Shown one piece after another: positions 35,001 to 47,817 of a DNA stretch of 64,000 nt (positions within the stretch are counted from its first letter, which is position 1; each line of letters starts with the position of its first letter). This DNA comes from Opisthocomus hoazin (lineage: Eukaryota; Chordata; Aves; Opisthocomiformes; Opisthocomidae): the NCBI RefSeq assembly GCF_030867145.1, contig NC_134414.1, positions 132,630,465-132,694,464 on the forward strand, written 5' to 3'. A program made the translations under genes and the position numbers. The notes beneath the pieces are model-generated. The model ran no database searches and had not been told where the DNA came from. It saw nothing but the letters and a program-made list of their open reading frames with translations.

Positions 35001-38000
35001 CATGATGACTTGTTTTCTTTCCTCACTGACTCCACAGAAAAGAGAGTAAACGTAATCCCACAAAGGAAGTAAGTGTAATAGGAACTGAGGAGGGGAGGAA
35101 GAAAACTGTTTGACTTTTAGTTTTTGCATATGTTTAGCACAAAATTTTATTGGTACTTTCTTCTAGCTTTCATCCAGCCCTTTGGATGAGTCTACATATG
35201 CTCAGGAAATAGTACAGGTTTTGTGCTTGCTTTTGTTTTCATGCTAGGATACTTTTTGGTTCAGAATCTGTGTTTGAAGTTAGATGGAAACAGATGGTTA
35301 ATGCTTGCTATAAAATACTGTGGCTACCCCTGCTTGACATGAAAAATAATTATAAATATTACTGTTCCTTCTCTTCCCAAATTTATCTTTAATTTCCTTC
35401 TTTTCCAAATTTATCTTTAAAATGTACACTAGGTGTACATTTCTGCCAGGGACACACCAGAATCTAGAATAGGACCTGGCTGGAAAAATCTAATTAAATT
35501 CAAGAGTCAGATGTCTTAAAATGACATGCACAGGTGTTAGGTTCTGTGGTTTGATGTGTGGCGTTTTTTTGGTGCTTGTTGGGGTTTTTTTTGGTTCTGT
35601 GCTTTTTTTTTTAAATTTATGAACAAAACTCAGCTATAATTTTTCAATAGCAAAGTGTGATGTTTAGAAGATTACGCGAAAACTATTGCTTTTTCAAGCA
35701 ATTTGATTTGGCTCAGTTAAGGTTATCTTTTGTAAAATGCACAGCTTTTATATTTTACACACACCTCCACACACCCCTTGTCTCTCTCCCCTCAGACATA
35801 TGCAGTAAGATTCCTCTTTTTTAGAACTGTTAGTGTCTTATACCTCTTAACTGGATATATTTTATGAGGGTTAGCTGAATCTGTAACATTATCATGGTAA
35901 ACAAGTATTAAGAGGCAACTAAATACCTGTAAGGTCGATTACCTTGACAGTGTACAAGACTGTGAAAGTGAAGAGGTGGAGGCAAGATGCTTGAAAGAAG
36001 GCAGCCATACCTGACTGAACTTAGTTTCATGTGACTTTGAAAACTGAGTAGGTTTGGGACTAAGTAGTAGCTGGGTGAGCAGTTGCTTGAAGTACAGAGT
36101 TGCTTTGGTAAGATTTATTTGATTGAATCTTCATCTATAACTGTGGATACTCTTTAGTGGCTAACATTTCCTAGTGATAAGACTTATTTTTTAGAAACTC
36201 TGTTTTTGACATGTAGGTTAGTGGCATGGTAATCTTTGGTAATCTTTTTTCGTATTCTTTCTCATCTAGAACAGAGGTTCCTTGAGTCCTCAGAGAACAA
36301 AGCAACTCAAAAATGATTCCTTGTAACTATCCTGCTATAGAGTTTGGTCATATTATGTTAACAGAGATGTTGGATGTGAAGCAAAACCAAAGTATAGGTG
36401 GAACACTTCCACATTTTGCATCTAGTGTCTTTTTTTTCCAGAGTGGTTTCTGGTAGTTCCAGATTCACTTGTTTATTTAGTGTTTTCCTCCTTCCACAGT
36501 GCTCACCTAACATAAATATTTGTTGAGTTGTAATCTTGCAAAGTGGAAAACTAAGTTGTGGTTTCTTAGGCAGATGTCTCATGTGTCAGTCTTCAGCTTA
36601 CTTGAGACCCTGTGTTGTGCTGTTTCATTAGATGTATTATTCAGCAGATAGTATGTTGGAATAGAGTGGAACTAAGGTAATGGGAAAAGGACCTGTGCTT
36701 TTCCTGTGGTAAATGACAAAGGCTCTGCTATTGCAGAATTGGGAATGTGGAAATGGAGATGAGAAAGTTCAAGATAAAGTCTGTCTTTTGCACTTCTGAA
36801 TCCATGTATGTTTTTCTGTAAATTTGTCTAAAAAAGTGATCACACTCGTAAGGCTGAATTGGGAGGACAGAGTTCAGATGCTTAGATTTTTGTACTGACT
36901 ACACAGGGCAGTCCTGAGTAAAACACAATTTGGGAAACATCCTTACCCCCCCAAAAGAGCCTTTTTTCCCCACTGACGTTGGTAAATTCTGATCTTTAGT
37001 GGTAAATGCTGTGCCTAAAAGAGCCTCTTCTCAGTCCAGTGTGCCAGTATAGAGTGTCTAATACAGCAGTCAAAAAGACAGTCCTTGCCACAAGGAGTTT
37101 GCAGCTTGGGATTATGGGCATGGATTCGGGCACCATCATTATTATATAGCTATTCTCAAATTAGACAGGAGCTTTAGAGTTGTCTTCAGCTGTACTTTAA
37201 AATAGGTGAATGTGCAGTCTTGAAAATTCAAGCCAAGCACCTCCTTACCTTTGATAATTGATACAGCAAATGCACTTGACATGCAAGAAGTTTATTTTCT
37301 GCAAGTGCCTTGTCCAAGTCTGGGATTTCAGAAACTCTGTAAGTTGGCACTGCAGCCAGAAGCAGCCTCACCTTCACTTATTCTTTTCGGAGCAACTTCC
37401 TTCTTTGTGCTGACACAGCTGTTTTTGCAGCTGACTGGTCAGCCTGTCTTGGGAACTGATCTGACAGAAAACAAAACCGTTTTCATTTTCGTTAAGTAAG
37501 TTTTCTGCTGGATTGGTTTCCTCACATCTTTGTTTCAGTACAGCTTTCTCCACAACGGTGGACCTTAGGCTCTGTTCGTTGCTTGAGATTTTGAAATGGG
37601 ACTGGATTGTCATTTTAGGGATGTGTTATTCTACCACTTGGTTAAGGAAGACAGTACAGTACCAGGATGATGCTTTTCACTTGGCGCCTTGCAGAGGGGT
37701 GAACACTTGAAGTTGGTGGGCTTTAGATGTCCACACTATGTCTGGAGTATAACTTTGTTCTTCTTCTCTTTCTAGGCAATGGCTGTACTATTCTCAAATT
37801 TTGTCATTATAACAACAGCTCTTCTGTTCAGGATAGTGCTAAAGTAAGTAGTATTTGCAAAAGAAATGAAATTTATATCTCCCTAGCTTTGATGAGGAGG
37901 TTAAGCTACATTCTTTCTCTTCGTCTGATGGGAACAGTAATTCTGTTTTCTTGTCGCTGTACCAACTTGGAGAGATGGTTTTGTTTTCTACATCTGAAGG

Positions 38001-41000
38001 TATAGGAAATAGTAGCTTATTAGGAGTCCTTACTCATCTCTACACATTTGGTCAACTGTAATAGAAAATAATTGAAATCATGATTATATAGTTCTTGGAT
38101 GGTCAGAATTAAGGTTTAGGTACTTTCAGTTGTACCTTAAGTCTCATATTTCATGATTAGCAGTACTTCTTTTCAGTCTGTTGTGACTCTTCATTGAATG
38201 TAAATGTGATCTGACAAGAGGGGATGACATATGTACGAGTGAAAGATAGAGGTATCTTTGGTAATATTGTGCCAGCCCTGATGTGTTTCTGGTCAACTGC
38301 ATAGTATGTTAAAAAGTAATTACATGTCTCTTCTTCATTATTCACGTGACAAAAGCAAGACTCTCTGTCATATGTGTTCCACTTTGCCTGATTTGTCCTT
38401 TTATGGTGTGATTTAGATTCAGAAGAGACTGACAGGGAAATGGATACTAACATCACACTCTACTCAAAAAGTCACTTGGGTTGAACATGGAGCAAAGATG
38501 CCTTTTCTACAGGTGTTAATATACCAAAAGAGCGTCTGATAGTCTGACTTGAAATGCTTTTTCTCAGTTGTTTAGTTCAATGTCTCTTGTGATGTCACAG
38601 TTTACTTAATCTTCAAAATTTCTGATTTTCCCCAAGATAAACAGGTTTTGCTTGAGTGAAAAAATAGTATAAATAGTTCTAACAGTCTTATCGATTACAT
38701 TCATAGATTTGTGTGATTTACCATCATAAAATGCTAGAAAAGGGCACAAAATCATGGGGGAAAATGAAATGTAGTGAAAGTTTATGAAAGAAAGAAGGGA
38801 ATTACTTGAATGTCTGTAATTTCTTTTTACCCGTCAGACCTGTGTTCTCATGGAGACAACAGTTGTTTTTAAGTTGTCAGGCAGTCAGTATCTAGAACTA
38901 ACATTATTTTGAAAGGCTTTCCTTAAATAATCTCTGCAGAATACTCCATTTTGTATTTCTGTGATTGCCAAGCTGGGTCCCCCTTGCCATAGAAAAGCAT
39001 GCTGCGATTTAGCATTTTACTGCCAATTCTGAAAAGCCAAGATTTTTCTTTGCGCCTGTCTCTGTCTCCTTATCTGTTAAGTGATGTCTTTTATGTGTTT
39101 TATAGAGCATGTTCTCCTGCCATTTAATTTGTGCCACTGTGTTTCTAAAGTTGGTGGGTTTTTTTGTCTGCTCCTAGGCGAAAACTCTCTTGGGTACAAT
39201 GGGCATCTCTGGTGATTTTATTCCTGTCCATCGTTGCCCTGACTTTAGGAACTGGAGGCCATCAGCAAAGCTTGGCTGCACATGGATTCCATCATAGTAT
39301 GTTTTTTAGTCCATCTAACCACTGCCTTCTCTATGCCGGACCTGAGGAAGCATGCTTGGAAAAGGGCAACTGCGTAGCGCCAAGTTTCCTTCCCAGCTTC
39401 CAGTGGAATGTCACCAGTACCATGGCAGGAGCACTGAAACCTCTCCGCCTCAGCCTGGGCCATCTGCTTATTCTAGTGCAGTGTTTCATTTCTGCCCTGG
39501 CTAACATCTACAATGAAAAGATCTTGAAAGATGGGGATCAGCTTGCTGAAAGCATCTTCATGCAGAACAGCAAACTCTATGCCTTTGGGGTGCTGTTCAA
39601 TGGGCTTATGCTGGGTCTGCAGGCTAAGGACCGCAGGCAGATAAGAAATTGTGGCTTCTTTTATGGGCACAACAGCTTCTCGGTGGCCCTGATATTTGTC
39701 ACAGCTTTCCTGGGGCTGTCTGTAGCCTTCATCTTGAAATTCCGAGACAATATGTTCCATGTTATGACTGCTCAGATCACCACTGTCATCATCACCGCCG
39801 TGTCTTTCGTCATCTTTGACTTCAGGCCTTCTCTAGAGTTCTTTTTGGAAGCTCCTGTAGTGCTTCTCTCCATATTCATCTATAATGCCAGTAAACCAAG
39901 AGGCCTGGAATATGCCACTCTGCGGGAAAGAGGCAAACTTGTCAAAGGAGATGCGTGGGAGAGGTCAAGTGGGGTAAGGCTTTTCAGTACTTGTCTCCTT
40001 TGGTTTCTCTTGTTTCACCTCCATTTGTACTATGGAATGTTTAGAAGATACATTTCACATGTGACTGGACTCGTCACTCAATTCAAAGACCAAAACTCTT
40101 CAGTATTTCTTAAAATCTTTTAAATTGATTGGGTGTTTCTTTGCCTGTTTCACTTTCTCAATTCTTGAAGCCTAGGTAAGTATTGCTTACCTGCTGTGAC
40201 TATAGACAGTCCTGGAGCAACTGTAGATACCTACAAATCCTCTTTTGAAACCCTTATAACCAAAATATTTTACTGGCCCTGGGAGTCCAGAGATTGGAAT
40301 TGATGCCTGGGAAATAATTGTACTTAAGTAGAACTGATAAATCTGCGTAGCTGAGCCCTCATCATGAAGTTAATATATTTCATGTTAAGATTCTTTCTAC
40401 CGTAACAGTCAAAAATACCTGAAGACAAAAAGGTAATATTTGAATCCAGAGTTTTAACACTTTTTGTTATGAAACATTCCCTCCAGGCCCTTTAGTGTTT
40501 TTTGTCCTAATCTGAATAGTAATCTGGTTAACTAGAACATGACAGGGAGGGCTTGCCCTTAGATATGTCATTCAGTTGAGCCGAGCAGTCAGTCTGAAGG
40601 GGAAGGGTTACTGTCTGTGTACTTTTAGTCTGCCTGTACAGATGTGTTCTGTAATACACGTCGCAACCAGCAGAGAGTGCGGTCTCCATTTAATGCTAAG
40701 AAACATTAAACTCAGAAGAGATGTTTTCCAGAAATTCCACATGGTGCCTTTTTAGGTTTTTGTTTAACAAGCAGTAAATAACACAAAGTCATATATTTTT
40801 TGGTATGCCAGGCATTATCTATTTTAGCACTTAGAATTGAGCAGCTGTGCTAAAAACAAATAGTGCCATTTGTTTTTGAGCAGGATGCCTGATGAAGGAA
40901 TGGGCTACAAGCTGTTTTAGGGAGTCACTAAAAAGTGTTAAAGATACAGAGGATGTTTTTTATGAGAGTGTGTATCTTAGAACAAGGTTAGAGCACACTG

Positions 41001-41227
41001 GTAAGAGTGTTCCAATTACAGAGTCTTGATTTTGTAGAAGTGATGCCTTCAAAATAGACTTTACTATTCTCTTCTCTCTTTTTTTGGGGGGGGAGGAGCA
41101 TATTAATAACAAGAGAACTTTTGCTCACATTGTTCTCTTCTGCTTCTGGTTCCTGTAGGATGGAGAAGAATTTGAGAGATTGAACAAACCAAGCAGTGAC
41201 ATCGATACAGATGAAGATTCCCTCTAG
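31956..41227 (+). CDS. SLC35A5: SLC35A5, nucleotide-sugar transporter family protein, complete coding sequence
   Basis: Member of the SLC35A (nucleotide-sugar transporter, Nuc_sug_transp) family, predicted to act in Golgi/ER membranes; its exact substrate is less settled than for SLC35A1-A3. Six exons join in phase into 431 residues (human about 424). About ten hydrophobic segments are visible: near residues 16-34, 58-76, 97-120, 122-142, 150-168, 240-262, 280-298, 306-332, 336-358 and 362-386. Strongly conserved blocks include [44 protein letters not shown] and [15 protein letters not shown] long loop around residues 168-235 carries several Cys and an NVT sequon. The acidic tail ends DTDEDSL. 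It shares a CpG promoter with ATG3. The start ATG fits the human MEKQCCSHPV-type N-terminus. Confidence 0.97.
32898..32996 (+). CDS. SLC35A5: SLC35A5 coding exon 3
   Basis: Completes Asp44 and encodes residues 45-76 ([18 protein letters not shown] onward), the second membrane segment, ending one base into Glu77. Acceptor CCTACAG, donor GTAAGT. Confidence 0.97.
33187..33251 (+). other. SLC35A5: Candidate 65-bp frame-breaking cassette exon in SLC35A5 intron 3
   Basis: Bounded by an acceptor (CTTTACTTTTATAG) and a strong donor (GGGGACAG|GTAAGTTG). From exon 3 it reads open ([17 protein letters not shown]...), but 65 is not a multiple of three, so exon 4 would be read out of frame to a TGA 74 bases before the exon 4/5 junction. 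It is not part of the family protein. It could be a poison exon or a chance pair of sites. Confidence 0.35.
34480..34613 (+). CDS. SLC35A5: SLC35A5 coding exon 4
   Basis: Completes Glu77 and encodes residues 78-121, from [13 protein letters not shown] to [10 protein letters not shown], and ends in phase 0. Acceptor TTTCCTTTCAG, donor GTAAGTA. It includes the highly conserved third membrane segment. Confidence 0.97.
37776..37843 (+). CDS. SLC35A5: SLC35A5 coding exon 5
   Basis: Encodes residues 122-143 ([20 protein letters not shown], then VL) and two bases of Lys144. Acceptor TTTCTAG, donor GTAAGTA. Confidence 0.97.
39178..39973 (+). CDS. SLC35A5: SLC35A5 coding exon 6 (large, 265 codons)
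   Basis: Completes Lys144 and encodes residues 145-409, holding membrane segments five to ten and the Cys-rich loop. It begins [11 protein letters not shown] and ends AWERSSG in phase 0. Acceptor TGTCTGCTCCTAG, donor GTAAGG. The open frame runs about 50 codons past the donor by chance. Confidence 0.97.
41159..41227 (+). CDS. SLC35A5: SLC35A5 coding exon 7, terminal
   Basis: Encodes residues 410-431 ([14 protein letters not shown], then IDTDEDSL) and stops with TAG. The acidic cytosolic tail matches the human DGEELERLTKPKSD pattern. Acceptor GTTCCTGTAG. Confidence 0.97.
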   Translation, partial: DGEEFERLNKPSSDIDTDEDSL

Positions 41228-41867
41228 TATGAGGCTGGCTCAGAGGAGTGCTATTACTCATAATGAGAGAATGTTAGTGTTTTATTGACGTAGAGAATGG
41301 TCATTTTTCCCCACTTGCAGAGCAACTGAAACTATTTTGGGCCTGAGTTGCAGAGGCGGATAAGGAAAACATTCAAGCCATCTATATGGAGAGTTGTATT
41401 CCTTCTTCCTATCCATGTAAATCAGGAATTCAAAATCTGCTGAAAGAATCAAAATTTCTAACTGATGCAACAAGAAGAGGCTTGGACCCTGGACTCAGTG
41501 GTCTGGGTGACGTGCTGCATTGTGGAAGGCAGTTCCGGACTCTAACCAGAAGTCTGTCTCCGCTTTGGTTGACTGTCCTAAGTCACTGCCACTTCCTATA
41601 TGAGTTCTTTCGTTAGCAAAGCAGAGATAAAACTGTTTGCCAGCTTGCAGAAGTGATATGAGTGTTGATTAATATTTTTGTTGCATCTTCCAATGTACAA
41701 ATGCTCCAGTAAGTTGTCCTTTCGGGACTTACGATGTTACTAATAACCTCATAAATAATGATCTGATTGACTGTTCTGTTGTATTTTGGCAATTCAGATT
41801 GACATATGCCTACCTAAGTAAGAGTCCCTCTGAACCAACCTCATCAAACTTTCACTTGAGAATGTGT

Positions 41868-41873
41868 AATAAA
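41868..41873 (+). terminator. SLC35A5: Upstream AATAAA of SLC35A5
   Basis: A canonical hexamer about 640 bases after the stop; the following sequence lacks a clear GU-rich element, so use is uncertain. Confidence 0.4.
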
Positions 41874-42205
41874 TTAAATAATTTGGGTTAAGGATATGTT
41901 AATCCTTCAACCAGGCAGATCTCTAGAGTGTGATTTGAGTTTGAATGGTCTAATTCTGTCTTCATTCCTGTTTTTACATCAGTGTAACTCTGTACTGACT
42001 CCTGTGGAGTTCTTTCTGATTTTCTCTGATGTGACTGAGAGCTGAATAGATTTCATTGACTTCAGCCACTAGTTCTCCTCACGTTTTCAGTGTGAGACTT
42101 GTGTACCTGTCTTCCAGTGTCTGGAGAAGTGGAAATCTGGAATGCCTTTGTAGCAGATAGTAAATTTTACATGCAACTTACGTGGCCTAACTTTGAAAGA
42201 GCTTG

Positions 42206-42211
42206 AATAAA
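42206..42211 (+). terminator. SLC35A5: Likely main polyadenylation signal of SLC35A5
   Basis: AATAAA is followed within 10-30 bases by AGTGTGTTATACAGTGTG, a good GU-rich downstream element. It predicts a 3'UTR of about 1 kb. Another AATAAA at 43959-43964 could support a longer form. Confidence 0.65.
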
Positions 42212-42239
42212 ACAAAAGTGTGTTATACAGTGTGAATGC

Positions 42240-45200
42240 ATCATAGGGTCTTTTTTGCATTTAGACAGGCCATGTGTAGAGGCTTAGTTTGCAGTCAGCC
42301 ACTATCTGGAAACAAATATTATGCAGCTACAGTGATGCCCTTTGACACCTGGAGCATGGAGCAAGAGAGTGCAAGTGGTAATATCATTTGGTGTTGCTCC
42401 ACCTTGTCAGACTGATAAGGTCTTGCATTCATTTTGTAGAGAGAGAAATCATTCTGCAGAGTGCTGGGCATAGTGATCTCAGAATCACTATTGGCTGCTG
42501 GATTGTATTTTGAGTGAGATGAAAAATAGGTTCCAAATAATTCAGAGAATTTTAGAAGGGGGAAGGGATTAGGGATGCAGATAAGAGATTCTTGGTATGT
42601 TCCTAAAGCTTCTTGTCTCAGAAGAGTAGAAAAGATGTTGGTTATCATTTCCTCCCTTCAGAAATGCATCTCTCATAGTTGAAAAATACTGTCAAAAGAA
42701 TTTTTAAGAAGATAAGCAATGAGTTCAGTGTCAAAGCCTCATACCACAGTGTATAGTAATCAGTTAGTGATGCATTTCTCTGTGGACTGAAGACAGTCCT
42801 GCCTTTGTTCCCCTCTGCCATCCTGTTTTCCAGGCAGCTTACTTATGCATACTGTATTGACGGCTCATTGCTGCGTTAATTAACAAACCTCCTGTCATTG
42901 ATCCATCAAGAGGGACAGCCTGTTTCCATATGTGGCCAATGACTGTCAAGTTATAAAGTGTGAATCTAAAATTATTATTCTCATTTCTTCCTTTTTCTTC
43001 CAGGAGTATTGACTTTTTCTAGCATATGTTAAGAATGACTGTACAAAGTGAAATTACTCTTGTGGTTGAAAAATTTTTTACAGCAGATCTCATTGTGCTT
43101 GTGTAGTAGGCCATTTCAGCAAAAGGAATCCTAGTTATTTGCATCTGTACAGAATGGATAAGAGAGCATATTTTAGTGTAAATTCCAGAAACATGATTTT
43201 CATCGATTTATGGTGTCCTATTTTGGGAAATGAAACTTCAACACACAAAAAAAAAATGCTCAAACTATTTAAGACTTAGTTGCGATAAGACATTTTCATT
43301 TTTTTTACATTACATACAGCTTTGCAGTATATACCTGCCAGAGTTCATTGTCTTTTTAATCATAGCTACAAAGTTTAGCAGGTATTTCCAAGAAGAGTAA
43401 AAAGAATTTTAGCTTTAGATTGCTTTGCATTTACATGAGCAGTAGCTTTTTACATGAACTTTTCCAGAGAGCTTTGCCTTGCCTTAAATCAGAACATAGA
43501 AATCAGCCTCACACCTTCAACGACAGAGCATCAAACCAAAGATGAATGTCTTAAAACCCGTGTTCGACCTTCCTACCTGAAATATCTGCCTTAAGAGAAA
43601 TCAGATATGGAAATTACTGGTCTGCAGATTTTATGTAGTGCACTCAGTTCTTGCTTTTGACTCTTGTCCTGCTTAATGATTTTTCCCTTTATAAATTTCA
43701 TTGATGCTATCATGCTTGACTTATTTGCCAGAGTCTCAGACTGCACAAAGATCCAAGCATTTACTTGTGCTGTAGAGTTGGTCCCATCTAACATGTATAA
43801 ATCTTTCTGTTGTCTTCAGGTTGGAGGTCTCAGAGAGATGCTGCTGGATTGGCCAGGCAGGTTTTTTTTAATAATGGGGGAGAACTGTATATCCCCTATG
43901 TAGCAACAGGAATGTTAACAGCTGTCTAAAAATGGGTAAGGATTTGCATCAACTTAGCAATAAAAAAAGTGTGTAAAGTAACTCGCGAGTATAACCGTGC
44001 AGTTCTGTGCAGCTGTACTATCCATGGCAATAGTCAAATTTAGTGTGTACATGAGATTTTTTTAGAGGAAGTGACTATAAATGATTGTCAGTTGGAGAGC
44101 AGTCCTGGTTAATGAGGGGAAGCTATTCTATGGAGTTACACGTTTCAAATAGATCATGTGAATCCCACTTGGTTAAGTATTTCCACTGTATGGTTGTTGA
44201 CCTACTCCATGTTGGAAAGCTTACTATTTGTCTCCTCAAATGACAATAGGGAAATTTATGAGGAGACTTTTGGAGAGCAGCATTAGTTTCGCACATAGTC
44301 TTTAATGAATACATTGGGCAGAGAGCTCTTCCGAAGCTGTGATTTAGAGCCCAGATTCACAAACGTTTAAACTTAATTGCTGCTGAAGGATGTTATGTTC
44401 CTCACTCCAGGTTTTGAGGAAATAGTTCACAAAACCTCTGGGGAAGACAGATGTGTTCATGTTTCTCTTGTTTGTAACAAGCCAACTAAAGCAATATTTA
44501 TTTTGGTAAGTTTACTGCTTTGTGAATGTAGGAACTGAGCTATGGTGCTTGATAGACAGCCTGTGGATGAAAACAGCCACCTTGGAGCTGAATCAAATCC
44601 CATAAATATGTATAAGAAAAATTTTTTTATTTATCATGGAATCTTCCCACTAAGGGCTGTAGAAATAGGACCTTAAGAAGTCTGTCCTCAGAGTGATGCT
44701 GCAGGGACAGATCCAGTGCTTTGGACTTGGTTTATGTTTTGTGAAATGAAATCTTAATTTGGAGTATTGTAGCTCCTGGATGCATATAGTCTTGAAGATA
44801 ACTATATGTTGTTGCTAAAAGGATTTTTTGGCTTAGTGTTCCTTCAGGCTTTGCTTTTAGTTATCCATAGGGGGAGGTAGGTTGCAAAAATCAATATTTT
44901 AAATCATTGCTATAAGTTTCTGGTAATTTTGAGCCAGTTTGTAATGAAAGCAGGAACTGGCACCAGAATGTAGAACAATACTGAGTCTTCCTCAAATTCT
45001 ATAAATACTTGAATGTGTAGTTTTGGTTAAGAACCCATCCCGGCCTTCCTTATAAGTGGACAACTTGTTTGGAGTTGTCTTTTTAATGCAACTCCCACAG
45101 AATGCCTAAGCTGGGTTTGGTACTTGCACAACTTAACTTTTAATTCAGGTGGGGAAGAGGGGAGGATGTTAAAAAAAAAAACAAAAACAAAACTATTTGG

Positions 45201-47170
45201 ATCAGGTGCTGCACTCTCTGTTGTAAGTTAACTGCCTCCTCCTCCTGCTCAGCAGATGGGACATTTAGTTTCCATGATTTGTAGTATGAGTTAAAAGGGC
45301 TTTCATTTGAAGACTTCAGATGAAAAACAAGATTACAGAAAAGTTCAACACCTGAAAGAAAACATCCTGAAGATGTTTCTCTTTTTGTCTACAGGAGGTG
45401 GCTGTTAGACTTCTGGTGTACCTTCCTCTGCTTTTACTTCAGGCAAAGAAAGTTAGGCAGCTGACCTTAATACAGTAAGCACTTGTTTTCTAAAACTGAG
45501 CTATGGGACCTCCCATTTTCTTCGAGAAACCTTTCAGTTCTGTGATTCTTTTTTTATTGTTTCTCTTTGTTTTTTCCAATTTCTTTGTCCACTGCTTTCC
45601 GCTGTGGAAGTGCTGTAGATAAGGGAGCACTTGGAAGCTCTCTGCAGGCAGCAGTCCTCCCAAAATGGTTCTGTCAAATGCCTACCTTTCCCTGCTTAGC
45701 TCCGGTCACCTGAGAGAGGTTAGTTGAGAGCTGTACCCTGTGCTGACTAGACTTTCGGGTATGGAGGGTGGCCTGCCCCACAGGGTGACCAGGTTTGTAA
45801 GGCTAAGGAAGAACTGGCCAGGCCCTGTGACCTCTCCACATCTGTCTGCCCTTCTGACATTCAGAAGGGCAAGCAAGGTCTGACCTTTTATGACTTAAGT
45901 TTCTAAAAGGAAAGACCTGGTTTGGGGTGAACTTGTTGCTTTACCCAGTTCTGGTTTTGTTTAGGCCGAAAAAAAAAGGATCAGGGAACTCAAGCTGTGG
46001 GGCATGCTCTGGCCAGTTCAGAGCTGTAGCTTCTCCCTGTTCCTGTGCTACTGCTGTGATGGCAAAACCTAGTAAGAGTGCCCTGTTGCATGTATCTATA
46101 CATGGCGTGTGCACCCATGTCATACGTTATAAAAAGAAATGTGGCTGGTCAGGCATGCCTTCAACATTAGAAGTGACCACTGTGCTGCTACAAAGGCTGG
46201 CATGATACCTTCGCTTCAGGATATTCCTGAATCTTTCTGCTGGATCCTTAATGTTTAGAAATCTAACCCAAATGGTGTTGAAAGCATGGCTATGCATGCA
46301 ATTCCTGCCACTGATTTCAGTAGGAGCAGAGTGGTGCAACATCCAATGCCCAAAGACACCAATGAGAAGGGAGAAGAAAACCATTTCAGAAAGTGTGCCA
46401 GAGATAGAGCTGGTTTAGTAGCAGATCAAATTATTCCCAAATAGTTTTATAAACATTTACTCTACATCTTTTTTTTCCATGGGAGAGAATACGAGAAGAA
46501 GAGATAGAAGGAAAGTTGAAATTTAGAGCAACAGTTTAATTAAAAACATTAGTATAGAGAGCTAGTTATAAGGCATTTAAAATGTACGTGAATGAGAATT
46601 TTTTCTGTTTTTTTCTGATGAAAATAGTGCTTTTCAGTTTTCTGTATTTCAGATGATGCTAACTATGGTTGGTGTTTCCACGTAGCTCTCATTAACTTGG
46701 ATTTAACTGTCAGGTGGGCAGGACCTAAGAGAACAAGGACCCCCATTAAAGGAATAAATAGCCATGCAGCAAGCTTTATAGTAAAGAACCTTACATTGTA
46801 TTGTATTGGAACAAATCCTGCCATAGCCAGAAATTCTTATTTCTTTGATAAAGTCAGCTAATTACAATGTTAATGCACCATAGAAGGGATGCTGTCTTTT
46901 TAGACAAGGTATTACAAAAGGATTTTATTATTATTATTACTGTTATTATTAAAGAGCCTGCCCCATACTTTTTTCTTAAATTTTCCTTTTCTGGGAAAGT
47001 CCTGAAGTGTGATTCTTTGCTTGTCTTCACGAGCACAATGCAAAATTCCCACTTTCCAATAAATATACTTATTTTTTTCTCTTTAGAAAAAAGTACTAAA
47101 AAGAACATTGCAATATTTGTTGGACAGTTCATGTCCTGCCCTACAGTAGTGTCCATGAACTGGGGCTGTG
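42240..47170. other. Interval between convergent SLC35A5 and CCDC80, no recognised gene
   Basis: No exon I can assign on either strand. Open frames are short and unlike coding sequence. It holds a polyA-like tract near 45,171 and an ATT-repeat near 46,924. A homeobox-rich patch around 42,840-42,990 (TTAATTAAC) may be conserved non-coding sequence, but that is a guess. Confidence 0.55.
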
Positions 47171-47173
47171 AGA

Positions 47174-47256
47174 TTTATTTGTTTGGCTTTACTATAAACA
47201 GCACCTGCTGATGCCCTTTTTTTATAAAGGTTTAAAAATATAAAGGAGTCTTTATT
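47174..47256 (-). terminator. CCDC80: Candidate CCDC80 polyadenylation signals
   Basis: AATAAA on the minus strand at 47251-47256 and 47174-47179, some 215 and 290 bases past the stop. A further hexamer lies near 46,924. The 3'UTR may be longer than these suggest. Confidence 0.5.
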
Positions 47257-47470
47257 GTTTAAAGCTTCATTACTACTGGTTTGAATTGCTTCACTGTAAA
47301 GGCTTCTGCGCTTTTGAGAAGGCAAATGACCAATGTCCCTTGAATGAACAGTGGAAGAAGGAGGCATGGGTATCTAGGTGGCCTGGGAAGACTTTCTGTA
47401 ACTGGCCACCTATTGCTTGGATAGCTATTAGAAGACAGGCACAGGGCACTTGGAGGCTAAGTTGCTGGTT

Positions 47471-47817
47471 TCAGTATGGATATCCATGGTGGTAACTTCC
47501 GTGGTGACGGTAGTCATCTTGGTAACCTTCTTGGTATCCCTGGTGATAGCTATGGTAACCATACCCACCATACTCATCATCTGGGCACTGCATGCCGAGC
47601 GATTGCTGAATTGTCATTTCCTGTCGCCGAAGCTGCATGGAATCAATCAGATCATACACAATCGCCATAGACCACATTGGAGAAGGATACCAGGATTTGA
47701 CGTTTCCATCTTTGCCAACTAGAAGCATGGAGAAATATTCTGGGCTGATTTGGAAATAATTTCGAATGTCTTTCACCAAGTTAGCTGGGATATCTTCTCG
47801 GTCTACAGTAGAGCTTC
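47471..47817 (-). CDS. CCDC80: CCDC80 terminal coding exon
   Basis: Completes Gly and encodes 114 codons, from [16 protein letters not shown] through [20 protein letters not shown] to the tail [19 protein letters not shown] and YHHGYPY, then TGA. Acceptor TCACTTTCTAG. The His/Tyr/Gly-rich tail matches the human C-terminus almost exactly. Confidence 0.98.

Noticed and set aside
39974-40123. Extension of the SLC35A5 frame by 50 codons past exon 6
   Set aside because: A GTAAGG donor sits at the conserved junction, and the next exon supplies the expected DGEEFERL tail; the extension is intron.
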